A stretch of DNA of 64,000 nt from CAZHTS01 sp964535315 (GTDB lineage Bacteria; Chloroflexota; Anaerolineae; Anaerolineales; Anaerolineaceae): contig CAZHTS010000005.1 in NCBI GenBank assembly GCA_964535315.1, positions 1 through 64,000 on the forward strand. The letters run 5' to 3'. The position numbers were made by a program, and so were the translations under genes. The notes beneath the pieces were generated by a model. The model made no database searches and had not been told where the DNA came from. It saw only the letters and a program-made list of their open reading frames with translations. Within the stretch, counting starts at the first letter, position 1; each line of letters starts with the position of its first letter. Below are positions 1 through 7,874 of this stretch, in pieces.

Positions 1-27
1 TACAGAAATGGGTGTTTGCACTAAAAT

Positions 28-47
28 ACATTCATAAAAATGAATGT
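28..47. promoter_or_regulatory. Palindromic operator candidate upstream of acr3
   Basis: A perfect inverted repeat, ACATTCAT - AAAA - ATGAATGT, lies 27 bp before the arsenite permease start. Its size and AT-rich spacer suit a dimeric winged-helix metalloregulator such as ArsR/SmtB. No regulator gene is visible in the window, so the assignment is inference from position and symmetry. Confidence 0.4.
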
Positions 48-74
48 GTCATCCCTTAAAAAGAGGCTATAGAT

Positions 75-1075
75 ATGAGCAAATTTGAAAAATTTCTGGC
101 GTTATGGGTAGCATTATGCATGAGCATTGGGTTGTTGCTCTCACAGACTGTTCCCGGCATCAGTGCAGCGATCAACTCATGGCAGATATACGGCATTTCG
201 ATCCCTATCGGGATTTGTCTCTTTTTAATGATGTACCCGGCGCTATTAAATCTACAAATCTCAGAGATTGAAAAGCTCAAGGACAACCCCAAACCCATCA
301 TCCTGACACTTGTTGCAAATTGGATCATTGCACCCCTTGTCGCCGCTGTGCTGGCTAATCTTTTCCTGCGAGATTATGAGCAGTTGATGGTCGCCATCAT
401 CCTGCTTGGCTCAAGCCCGTGCACTGCCATGGTGCTGGTATGGGGTAAGCTGGCGGAGGGCAACCAGGAACAAAATGTAATCACCACCAGTATTAACACC
501 ATCACCATCATGTTCCTGTATGTACCGGTCGTCACCCTCTTAACCGGTATTCAAAACATTCCCATCGATCGTTGGGCGCTGTTAGTCTCGGCGCTTATCT
601 TCATCGGCGTCCCGTTGCTGCTTGGAATTATCAGCAAACGTCTGCTCATCCAGAGCAAAGGCGAGAAGTGGTTTCACACCGTGTACCGCCCGGTGGTAGG
701 CAAGATCGCCACCGCAGCATTGTTGATGACTTTGATTGTGCTCTTCTCACTGAATGGACAGGTGCTGCTTAACAATTTCGACCTGCTTGGCCTGGTGTCG
801 ATCCCGCTCTTGCTTGGTTTCGTCATTGTGGTGGGGATCAATCTGCTGATCAGCCGGGCCTTTAACCTGCGGTATCGTGAAGGCATCATCACCGTTTTAA
901 TCGGTTCCTCCAGCCATTTCGAGATCGCCATAGCCGCAGCAGTTTCCATGTATGGCGTCGGATCGCTCGCCGCTTTAGGGACCACCATGGGGCTCTTCTG
1001 GGAGGTCCCCATCATGTTGGGTTTAGTGCAGTTGGGAAAATATCTCCAGAAACGCAACTTCTGGAAAGACCAACC
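75..1075 (+). CDS. acr3: Acr3-family arsenite efflux permease, 3' end lost in assembly gap
   Basis: Inner-membrane carrier that exports arsenite using the proton motive force. About ten hydrophobic segments are visible over 333 readable codons. The hallmark segment SSPCTAMVLVWGKL (near residue 115) carries the conserved Cys of the Acr3 family, and the later SSSHFEIAIAAAVS segment matches the second conserved half. Acr3 proteins are usually about 350 residues, so nearly the whole protein is present and the stop probably lies in the 100-N gap. The in-frame tail after the gap (1176-1205) cannot be trusted, because the gap length is a placeholder. The start is preceded by AAAGAGG. A palindrome at 28-47 may be its operator. 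No arsR or arsC is visible downstream. Confidence 0.85.
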
Positions 1076-1175
1076 NNNNNNNNNNNNNNNNNNNNNNNNN
1101 NNNNNNNNNNNNNNNNNNNNNNNNNNNNNNNNNNNNNNNNNNNNNNNNNNNNNNNNNNNNNNNNNNNNNNNNNNN
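1076..1175. other. Assembly gap (100 N)
   Basis: Exactly 100 N, the usual scaffold placeholder, so the true length is unknown. It removes the end of the arsenite permease gene and whatever precedes the tRNA gene. Confidence 0.98.
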
Positions 1176-1219
1176 AATATTGACGCCTCCAAAAAACTGG
1201 AGTAGAATAACTTCAGTCA

Positions 1220-1294
1220 GCGGGTGTAGGTCAGTGGTAGACCGTTTGCTTCCCAAGCAAAATGTCACGGGTTCGAGTCCCGTCACCCGCTCCA
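1220..1294 (+). tRNA. tRNA-Gly(CCC), CCA encoded
   Basis: A full cloverleaf can be drawn. The acceptor stem pairs GCGGGTG (1220-1226) with CACCCGC (1284-1290). The anticodon stem TTTGC/GCAAA (1245-1249, 1257-1261) holds loop TTCCCAA with anticodon CCC at 1252-1254, which reads GGG glycine codons. The T loop contains GGTTCGAGTCC. The discriminator base is T, as usual for bacterial tRNA-Gly, and the CCA end is encoded at 1292-1294. Confidence 0.95.
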
Positions 1295-1365
1295 AAAAAT
1301 GATAGACCTTCGCTGCATCAGAAAACGTTTCGCAGGCGGAGGTTTTTTGTTGGTTCAGGTACGGA

Positions 1366-1848
1366 ATGGAGAGCCCACCCACCACCACCCCTGTTACGTT
1401 GGCGTTACAAACAGCCGGCGTCCCCTATCGCTTTTTTCGCCACGGTGGGCCGGTTCATTCGCTCGAACAGGCAGCCCGCGAGCGCGGCCAGCGCCCCGAA
1501 CAAATCATCCGCAGTCTGCTGTTTCGCCTGAGCGGCGACGTCTTCGTCATGGTGCTGATCGCCGGCGAACGGCAGGTCTCCTGGCCTGCTTTACGCCGTC
1601 ATCTGAACACCTCGCGCATCAGCATGGCCACCCCAGCCGAGGTGCTGTCCGTCACCGGCTACGTCACCGGCGCCGTATCGCCATTCGGCCTGCCCACCCC
1701 GCTGCGCACCCTGGTGGATGAAAGCGTGCTGCTTGAAGAAGAGATCTCCATCGGCGCTGGCGAGCGCGGTAGCACCGTCATCTTACTTCGTTCACATCTA
1801 CTGGCCGCCCTCGGCCCATGCGAAATTGGGCGCTTTGCCGCCGGCTGA
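1366..1848 (+). CDS. YbaK/ProX-type aminoacyl-tRNA deacylase-like protein
   Basis: A 160-residue single-domain protein of the YbaK/EbsC fold, whose members hydrolyse mischarged aminoacyl-tRNAs such as Cys-tRNA(Pro). The GYVTGAVSPFGL segment (about residues 96-107) matches the conserved glycine-rich GxxxGxxSPfGl signature. The N-terminal PEQIIRSLLFR segment aligns with the catalytic-lysine strand of YbaK (typically xVxKTL), but has Arg where Lys is expected. Activity is therefore less certain than the fold. The start has only a weak upstream AGG. The fur-family gene follows 42 bp later with its own promoter inside the gap. Confidence 0.8.
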   Translation: MESPPTTTPVTLALQTAGVPYRFFRHGGPVHSLEQAARERGQRPEQIIRSLLFRLSGDVFVMVLIAGERQVSWPALRRHLNTSRISMATPAEVLSVTGYVTGAVSPFGLPTPLRTLVDESVLLEEEISIGAGERGSTVILLRSHLLAALGPCEIGRFAAG

Positions 1849-1862
1849 AGGCAGGGTATAAT
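1835..1862 (+). promoter_or_regulatory. Sigma-70-type promoter for the fur-family gene
   Basis: TTGCCG (1835-1840), a 16-bp spacer and TATAAT (1857-1862). The expected transcription start, near 1869, gives a leader of about 22 nt to the ATG at 1891. The -35 lies in the end of the ybaK-like gene. Confidence 0.6.
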
Positions 1863-1890
1863 CAGACCAGATCCTCCCGCGAGAGCCCAC

Positions 1891-2343
1891 ATGACCCAAC
1901 CTACCAACCCACGAATCGATGAATGGCTGGAACGCCTGCAAGCCAGCGGTTACCGCCTGACTGGCCCGCGCCGCGCCATCGCCGAAATCGTAGCCAGCAG
2001 CAACAAGGCGCTGGGCCCGCTGGACATCTTTGACCGCGGCCGAGTCGACTACCCGGGCCTGGGGCTGGTCACCGTCTATCGCACCCTCGAAAAGCTGGAA
2101 GAATTGGGGTTGGTGCAGCGCGTCCACCAACCAGATGGATGTCATCGCTACCTGCCTGCCACGCGCGGCCATCAACATCTGGTGTTGTGCACCCATTGTG
2201 GCCGGGCAGAATACTTTGACGGAGACGATCTGCAATGTCTGTTTGAACGCGTCACGGCGCGCAGCGGTTTCCAGATCCGGGAACACTGGCTACAACTGTT
2301 TGGGCTGTGCCCAGAATGCCAGCAAGACGCGGCCACATCCTGA
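1891..2343 (+). CDS. Fur-family metalloregulator
   Basis: A DNA-binding repressor of the Fur/Zur/PerR family, 150 residues as is typical. The N-terminal winged helix includes YRLTGPRRAIAEIV (about 21-34) and the recognition region LVTVYRTLEKLEELGLV. The C-terminal dimerisation and metal domain has HQHLVLCTHCG and a terminal CPEC, which form the usual structural Cys4 zinc site. The sequence alone does not decide whether it senses iron, zinc or peroxide. It has its own consensus-like promoter at 1835-1862. The next membrane-protein gene begins about 20 bp after its stop, so the two may be cotranscribed. Confidence 0.9.
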   Translation: MTQPTNPRIDEWLERLQASGYRLTGPRRAIAEIVASSNKALGPLDIFDRGRVDYPGLGLVTVYRTLEKLEELGLVQRVHQPDGCHRYLPATRGHQHLVLCTHCGRAEYFDGDDLQCLFERVTARSGFQIREHWLQLFGLCPECQQDAATS

Positions 2344-2363
2344 CTTCTCCAGGCAAAAACCCG

Positions 2364-4313
2364 GTGAACACTCTGGCGCTCAAATACCGCGGGTATTGTG
2401 TATATCTGAGTCTGGCGGCCTTGCAGGCCTGGCTGGCTTTATTTAATGTGCTCGCAACCCGTTCGCTGGAACAGGGCCCCACTTTCTGGGGATATACCCC
2501 CTTTCGTCTCACCCTGGCTGCACTGCTGGCATGTCTCAGTCTCGGGCTCAGTCTGGCTGCCTGGCGTGCCTGGCGCAAGCCGGACGAGTTACACCGGATA
2601 ATGGATCGTCTGGACGAATACCTGGTGGGGCGCAGCTGGCTGCTGCCGGTTTTCATCGCCTTGCTGCTGGCATTGATCGCTCTCGCCTGGGGTCTATCCG
2701 TCCTCGCCTACCCGCTCTCGCCCGAAGACGAACGCTACCTGCTGGATAACCATCCACTGCTGCTGCACGCCCTCGATCTGGGGCACGCCGCAATGCGTCG
2801 TTTTGGGCTGCTGCTTGGCCTCTGCCTGATCCAATTGATTGAGACCGTTCTCTTATCCGTCATCGGCTATGCAAAGTTTTTCGACGCCTGCTGGCGCGAC
2901 GGACGCCTGCTAAAAAGCGCCCTCCTCCTGCTGGTAAGCGCCGCCGCCGCCTTTCAATGGAGCGTGCTGATCTTCCGGCTCAAGACCTTCCTGGTGGTGC
3001 CCGGCTGGAAATGGTATTTTCACGATCAGCCCGTTACCACTCACCACGGTCTCCTGGTGCTGCTGTTTGCCCTGCTCATCGCCGGCAGTCTGCTCGCACT
3101 CAACGCCCGTCGCCTTTCCATTCGCTGCCGGCTCGGCGTCATTCTCGTCCTCGGCCTGGCCATCCAGTTCGGCTTTGGCTTTGTCCAGGGCCCGGGCTTC
3201 GAGGCCATTCGCCTGAAATACGCCGACTCGGTCTTTAGCGCCTACGCCCACACTGCCGCCACACAGCCGCCCTTGCTCGCCTCTCTGCGCCAGTACGAAG
3301 ATTCGTTTGGCAAGGGCGGTTATCTGGGCACCAAACCCCCCGGTGTCCTGTTGACCTATGCCCTGACCGAAAAGCTTTCCAGCTTAATCAACCCGGCAGG
3401 CACCCCCGAGGAACGTTTCCTGCACCTGACCCGGTTCATCACCTGGGTCTTCCCCTGGCTGGGCTACCTGACCACCGCGGCGCTCTTTTTCCTGGCCCGC
3501 GCGCTGTTCAACAGCGATGAGGATAACGCTTTACACCCCGCGCTGCTATACATCGTCACCCCCAACGTGGTGCTCATTCCGCTTTTCCTCGATCAGGCGC
3601 TCTATCCGCTGCTTTTTGTACTGCTCCTCCTGGCAGCCTGGCAGGTGATCCGTTCTCGCTCGGCAGGTTGGGCAGTCGCCCTCGGCGCTGGTATCTACCT
3701 GGCGCTCTATCTATCATTCTCCCTGCTGCCCCTCTTACCGCTGTGCCTGGTCTGGATGGGCGTCGATTATCTGCAAAATCATTCCCAACGCTCGCTGTTG
3801 GAAACGATAAAAATGATGGCCGGGCTTCTTGTCGGTGTGCTGCTGGCCTATCTGCTGCTGCGTCTGGCACTGAACTACGATTTCCTCTACCGCTACCAGA
3901 GCGCCTTTAGCCAACATCGCCGGATCAAAGAGTTTGAGGGCAGCGGAGAAAAACTGTGGAACGCCATCCAACTCAACAACGTCGAAATCGGCACCTGGAG
4001 CGGTTTGCCGCTCATGGCGTTATGCCTGGCGCGCAGCCTATCCAGTGGATGGAATTTTATCCGCCGCCGCGCCAGCGCTGTGGATAGCCTGCTGGCGGCA
4101 TTCGTTCTAACCTACCTGGCCCTGAACGCCTTTGGACAGACCAATGGTGAAGTGCAACGGCTGTGGCTGTTCATGGTGCCGCTGTTTGTCCTCTTTGCCG
4201 CCGACCAGATCAGGACATTCTACAGGAAAAAATCACCTGTGCTTTTATTCGTGATCACATTACAATTCATCACGACGGCGTTGATCTTTGAATTTCAGGA
4301 TTTCTATGGCTAA
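2364..4313 (+). CDS. Polytopic membrane protein, GT-C glycosyltransferase-like
   Basis: I do not recognise a specific named family. With the GTG at 2364 as start the protein has 649 residues and about a dozen hydrophobic helices. A long loop in the middle contains GTKPPGVLLTY, which resembles the PP-containing loop of polyprenyl-phosphate-dependent GT-C mannosyltransferases. It may transfer sugars from a lipid carrier at the outer face of the membrane; this is inference. An upstream in-frame ATG at 2307 overlaps the fur-family gene and is less likely. The lipid kinase gene follows 21 bp downstream, which hints at a shared role in envelope lipids. Confidence 0.6.
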   Translation: MNTLALKYRGYCVYLSLAALQAWLALFNVLATRSLEQGPTFWGYTPFRLTLAALLACLSLGLSLAAWRAWRKPDELHRIMDRLDEYLVGRSWLLPVFIALLLALIALAWGLSVLAYPLSPEDERYLLDNHPLLLHALDLGHAAMRRFGLLLGLCLIQLIETVLLSVIGYAKFFDACWRDGRLLKSALLLLVSAAAAFQWSVLIFRLKTFLVVPGWKWYFHDQPVTTHHGLLVLLFALLIAGSLLALNARRLSIRCRLGVILVLGLAIQFGFGFVQGPGFEAIRLKYADSVFSAYAHTAATQPPLLASLRQYEDSFGKGGYLGTKPPGVLLTYALTEKLSSLINPAGTPEERFLHLTRFITWVFPWLGYLTTAALFFLARALFNSDEDNALHPALLYIVTPNVVLIPLFLDQALYPLLFVLLLLAAWQVIRSRSAGWAVALGAGIYLALYLSFSLLPLLPLCLVWMGVDYLQNHSQRSLLETIKMMAGLLVGVLLAYLLLRLALNYDFLYRYQSAFSQHRRIKEFEGSGEKLWNAIQLNNVEIGTWSGLPLMALCLARSLSSGWNFIRRRASAVDSLLAAFVLTYLALNAFGQTNGEVQRLWLFMVPLFVLFAADQIRTFYRKKSPVLLFVITLQFITTALIFEFQDFYG

Positions 4314-4334
4314 ACCGTTACCAGCGAGGGCTTA

Positions 4335-5387
4335 ATGACAGAAACGACGGACACCACCCGCCAGTTCAATGGAGACACGCCAGACAACGAGAACTGGGTC
4401 GACAGCATCAAGAAAGAATACCCATCCGACCAAAAAACAGACAAACGGGTGGTCATCATTCTCAACCCGGCCGCAGGGCACGACCGGCCGATTCTGAAAA
4501 CCTTTAACCGCGTCTTCCGCAATGCCGGCTACGACTGGGACATCCGTCTGACCAAAAAATTTGGCGACGGACAGCGTCTCGCCCGTCAGGCCATCGAAGA
4601 GGGCGTAGACGCTATCGCCGTATACGGCGGCGACGGTTCACTCATGGATGTGGCCTGGGGAATGGCCGGCAGCAACGTTCCACTGGCACTGCTGCCCGGC
4701 GGCACCGGAAATGTCATGTCGGTGGAGTTGGGCATTCCCCGCGACCTGACCACCGCCTGCAAATTAATCGTCGCGCCCGCCCGGCGCACAGTGCGGGTGG
4801 ACATGGGCCAGATTCAAGTCGGTAACGACCTGGAGACGGGCTTCCTGCTGCGCGCCAGCATCGGCATCGAAGCCACCGTACTGGAAGGAACTCGCGCCGA
4901 ATACAAAGAGCGCTACGGTATTTTTGCTTACATCATCGCCGCATTAGAAGCACTGCGCGAACCCCAAAACGCCCGTTACACATTAACCATCGACGGCAAC
5001 CAGATCGAATGTGAAGGGTTCTCGTGTATCATTGCCAACGCCGGCAACCTGGGTGTACCGGGCGTGAACCTGGCCCCAGGCATCAGCCTGACCGATGGCC
5101 TGCTGGATGTCTTCGTCATCCGCAAAGCCGACCTGGCCGGTTTGTTTTCACTGGCCGCCAGCATCATCGGCGCGCCGGACGACGCCCAGAACATGCTGCA
5201 CTGGAAAGCTCGAGAGGTTCACGTCATCTCCAACCCGGTACAGCCGGTTCAGGGCGACGGCGATTTATTGGGCCAGTCCCCCATCCATGCCAAAGCTGTA
5301 CCGCGCGCCGTCGATATCATCGTTCCTGAGACGCCCTTGCTGCCAGAATGGGTGCAACAAACGCCGCAATCTGGTCGGCGCCATTGA
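4335..5387 (+). CDS. Diacylglycerol/lipid kinase (DagK/YegS family)
   Basis: A soluble or membrane-associated kinase that phosphorylates diacylglycerol or a related lipid with ATP. The diacylglycerol kinase catalytic domain begins near residue 38 (VVIILNPAAG). Its nucleotide-binding signatures are YGGDGS (97-102) and LLPGGTGN (119-126). A C-terminal lobe follows, with GDGDLLG near residue 310. Length (350) is slightly above the usual 300 because of an acidic, Thr-rich N-terminal extension of about 35 residues. The 3' end overlaps the convergent glycosyltransferase gene by 71 bp. Confidence 0.88.
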   Translation: MTETTDTTRQFNGDTPDNENWVDSIKKEYPSDQKTDKRVVIILNPAAGHDRPILKTFNRVFRNAGYDWDIRLTKKFGDGQRLARQAIEEGVDAIAVYGGDGSLMDVAWGMAGSNVPLALLPGGTGNVMSVELGIPRDLTTACKLIVAPARRTVRVDMGQIQVGNDLETGFLLRASIGIEATVLEGTRAEYKERYGIFAYIIAALEALREPQNARYTLTIDGNQIECEGFSCIIANAGNLGVPGVNLAPGISLTDGLLDVFVIRKADLAGLFSLAASIIGAPDDAQNMLHWKAREVHVISNPVQPVQGDGDLLGQSPIHAKAVPRAVDIIVPETPLLPEWVQQTPQSGRRH

Positions 5388-6429
5388 TTGGCGCACGCTC
5401 CAGCCGCGGCAGCGCCAACAACTCATCCAGGCGAGCCATCCAATCACCCGAAAGGAAATCCGCTTCGCCGATCTCAAAACCGGCCATTTTGCTCTGGATG
5501 TAGGCCGAAAGCGGCCCCGACTCGCGGAAATTCTGACGGGTCAGGTAACCAAACGGCACACCGGCATGGTAAACCTCAGCAATCGTGCTGTAACCCACCT
5601 TACCGATCACCGCATCGCTGGCCTCGATCAAATCGGGGTGATAAAAATCGCTATGATGCGGCAAGAGAACAAGGTTATCCCGGCGCTCCACCTGCGCGGC
5701 ACAGCCGGGCAGGACGAAATATACGTCGGGGCGCCGGGTCAGTGCAGCCAGAGCGGTAGAAGCCGAAGGGGGAATCCCGCCCATCGTCACCAAAATTACC
5801 TTCGCCGCATGCGGAATGCCCAACGCCCGGCGCACCGCCAGACGCGGCGTGCGCCCCGCCCGGCTGACCGGTACCGTGTGCAAATCGGCGGGCACAACCT
5901 CGCACACCGGCTCGGTTTGAATGCGATAGTCGGCCCGGGCAAAGATCGCGGCCAGATAATCGATGATGCCCCTCATCTGTCCGTTCTGGCGGGTATAGCC
6001 GGCGTAAATCCAGTCCCAGGTAAAATTTTCAATCAACACTGCCGGCAAACCGGCGCGCTGCGCCACGGCAATTCCCAGCGGGGAAATATCGCATAACACC
6101 AGTTCACAGTTCTGCTGTACCACAGTCTCGGCCAACGCATCCAGCCGGGCAGAGTTGAAAGGCAGGAACTCCGCCAGCCGGCGCACGGTCTCATCCAGAT
6201 CCTCATGCAGGGGTGAAGTCTGCACCAACCCGATGTCGGTCAAACAATCATGATAGGTCAGAGCATCCAGGTGTGAATCGGCGAAAAACCATTCGGGCAC
6301 GCGGGTAAACAGTTCAAAGGCCGCCCCCGGCATGCGGCGCTGTAGAGCGGCCATCACAGCCGTTGAACGGGCCGCATGCCCGAAACCATGCGGAGAAACA
6401 AAATAAGCAATGCGGTGCACTTGGACCAC
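5317..6429 (-). CDS. GT-B-fold glycosyltransferase-like protein
   Basis: A MurG-like two-Rossmann protein of 370 residues. The N-terminus YFVSPHGFGHAARS matches the GHGFGHA loop of GT-B enzymes and resembles the N-terminal half of plant L-arabinokinase. The C-terminal half has a nucleotide-sugar-type region with GKVGYSTIAEVYHAGVP. The start is the GTG at 6429, supported by GGGAGAG 6 nt upstream; an upstream ATG at 6519 would add 30 residues that look non-coding. No kinase domain is attached, unlike in arabinokinase. Donor and acceptor are unknown. The gene is convergent with the lipid kinase and overlaps its last 71 bp. Confidence 0.7.
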   Translation of the reverse strand: MVQVHRIAYFVSPHGFGHAARSTAVMAALQRRMPGAAFELFTRVPEWFFADSHLDALTYHDCLTDIGLVQTSPLHEDLDETVRRLAEFLPFNSARLDALAETVVQQNCELVLCDISPLGIAVAQRAGLPAVLIENFTWDWIYAGYTRQNGQMRGIIDYLAAIFARADYRIQTEPVCEVVPADLHTVPVSRAGRTPRLAVRRALGIPHAAKVILVTMGGIPPSASTALAALTRRPDVYFVLPGCAAQVERRDNLVLLPHHSDFYHPDLIEASDAVIGKVGYSTIAEVYHAGVPFGYLTRQNFRESGPLSAYIQSKMAGFEIGEADFLSGDWMARLDELLALPRLERAPINGADQIAAFVAPILAARASQER

Positions 6430-6528
6430 GAACTTCTCTCCCAAAACGAGGTGAATATGAAATGAGCTTTCTGCCTGGGACAGGCCAACAGAAGATGATA
6501 ACACAAAGACAGGCGCCAAGATGGACTA

Positions 6529-6537
6529 TGCTATAAT
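6529..6537 (+). promoter_or_regulatory. Extended -10 promoter element
   Basis: TGCTATAAT is a perfect extended -10 (TGnTATAAT), 35 bp before the ATG of the first zinc-ribbon paralogue. No good -35 is seen, as expected for extended -10 promoters. AAGGAGAC follows as ribosome-binding site. Confidence 0.6.
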
Positions 6538-6572
6538 TTTCTTGCACTGGCACATGTAGTCAAGGAGACACC

Positions 6573-7874
6573 ATGAGCGAAAACCTAAATCAGTCTGCGG
6601 TCTGGCAGGTCCCTGCCGGGTACGCACCTGTACCTTCGGCCATAGAAGGGATCAGCGTGTATGCCCCGGTGATCGAAGAAGAAGAGGAAAAGCCAACCAC
6701 CTTCAAGTGTCCACAATGTGGGGCCACCACCCGTTACGACGTGTCCGCCGGAGGGGTGACCTGTGAACATTGTGGCTACACCGCCGCAGCCCAGAGCAAA
6801 CAGGTTGGCCGCCGCGCCGAAGAGTTTGAATTCACCCTGCAAACGTTGCAACGGGCCACTCAGGGTTGGGGCACCGACCGGATAGAAATCCTGTGCGAAA
6901 GCTGCGGCGCCAGCCTGGCCATCCCGGCTGGGGCGCTGACCAGTAACTGCCCGTTTTGCGCTTCAAATCGTGTCAACCGCCGGCCGGCCGCCGGCGAGCA
7001 GTTACGCCCGTTGTTCCTGATACCCTTTAAGATCAAAGCCGAAGAGATTGGCCCGCTGACGGCCGCCTGGCTACGCCAGGGCTGGTTTCACCCGGCTGAG
7101 CTATCCCAAGGCGCAAAACTGGGCAACTTCACCGGCATTTACCTGCCCTTCTGGACCTTTGACGCCAGAATCATCTCGGATTGGAAGGCCGAAGTCGGTT
7201 ACGAACGCCAGGAAAGCTACTACGATTCGGATAGCAAAGAATGGAAGACGCGCACCGTGATCGATTGGCGCTGGGAAGACGGCCAGGTGACGACCAACAT
7301 CGACGATTTGTTGATCGGCGGCAGTTCGCACGTCAGTCATACCATCCTGGAACGGATCTACCCCTTTGACCTCAACCAGTTGGTCACCTACGCCCCCGAT
7401 TATCTCGCCGGCTGGCAGGCTCACAGTTACGACCTGACGCTGCCTCAGGCCTGGGAGCGCGGCAAGACCGCCATGCGCGAACAGGCCCGCACCGCCTGTT
7501 ACAACGATATCCCCACCAGCCACGTGCGCAACTTCAGCATGACTGCCGATTTTGCCGACGAATCGTGGCGATATATCCTGCTACCGGTCTATCTGACCGC
7601 CTACCAGTTCGAACAACGCGTCTTTCAAGTCATGGTGAACGGGCAAACCGGGAGTGTGGCCGGTCAGAAACCGGTGGCGTGGTGGAAGATCTGGCTGGCC
7701 ATCGCCGCCATGCTGGCTCCGGGCCTGCTCGCCTGCCTGATTGGTCTGCCGCTGTTACTGGCAGCCGGCGCAGGGCTCATTGTACTGACCATCGGCGTCA
7801 TACTACTGGCGACCGGTGCCACATTTGCTTACAGGCTGTATCGCCAGGCAGTTGCATCGGAGGCAGGCGGATGA
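6573..7874 (+). CDS. Zinc-ribbon membrane protein, paralogue 1 of 3
   Basis: A 433-residue protein of unknown function. Two TFIIB-like zinc ribbons lie in the N-terminal third: Cys46/49 with Cys64/67, and Cys108/111 with Cys126/129. A central region of about 200 residues with many Trp and Tyr ends in the shared motif VMVNGQTGSVAGQKP. Two hydrophobic helices (about 370-415) close the chain, so the zinc ribbons are probably cytoplasmic on a membrane anchor. It overlaps the next paralogue by ATGA, which indicates translational coupling. Related proteins in databases are often labelled replication factor Y or TFIIB-zinc-finger proteins, but no helicase motif is present here. Confidence 0.75.
   Translation: MSENLNQSAVWQVPAGYAPVPSAIEGISVYAPVIEEEEEKPTTFKCPQCGATTRYDVSAGGVTCEHCGYTAAAQSKQVGRRAEEFEFTLQTLQRATQGWGTDRIEILCESCGASLAIPAGALTSNCPFCASNRVNRRPAAGEQLRPLFLIPFKIKAEEIGPLTAAWLRQGWFHPAELSQGAKLGNFTGIYLPFWTFDARIISDWKAEVGYERQESYYDSDSKEWKTRTVIDWRWEDGQVTTNIDDLLIGGSSHVSHTILERIYPFDLNQLVTYAPDYLAGWQAHSYDLTLPQAWERGKTAMREQARTACYNDIPTSHVRNFSMTADFADESWRYILLPVYLTAYQFEQRVFQVMVNGQTGSVAGQKPVAWWKIWLAIAAMLAPGLLACLIGLPLLLAAGAGLIVLTIGVILLATGATFAYRLYRQAVASEAGG

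Noticed and set aside
1176..1205. Apparent C-terminal tail of the arsenite permease after the N run
   Set aside because: The gap length is a placeholder, so frame continuity across it has no meaning.
5095..6096. 333-codon plus-strand frame over the lipid kinase and glycosyltransferase
   Set aside because: Overlaps two recognisable genes in other frames and has no motif of its own.
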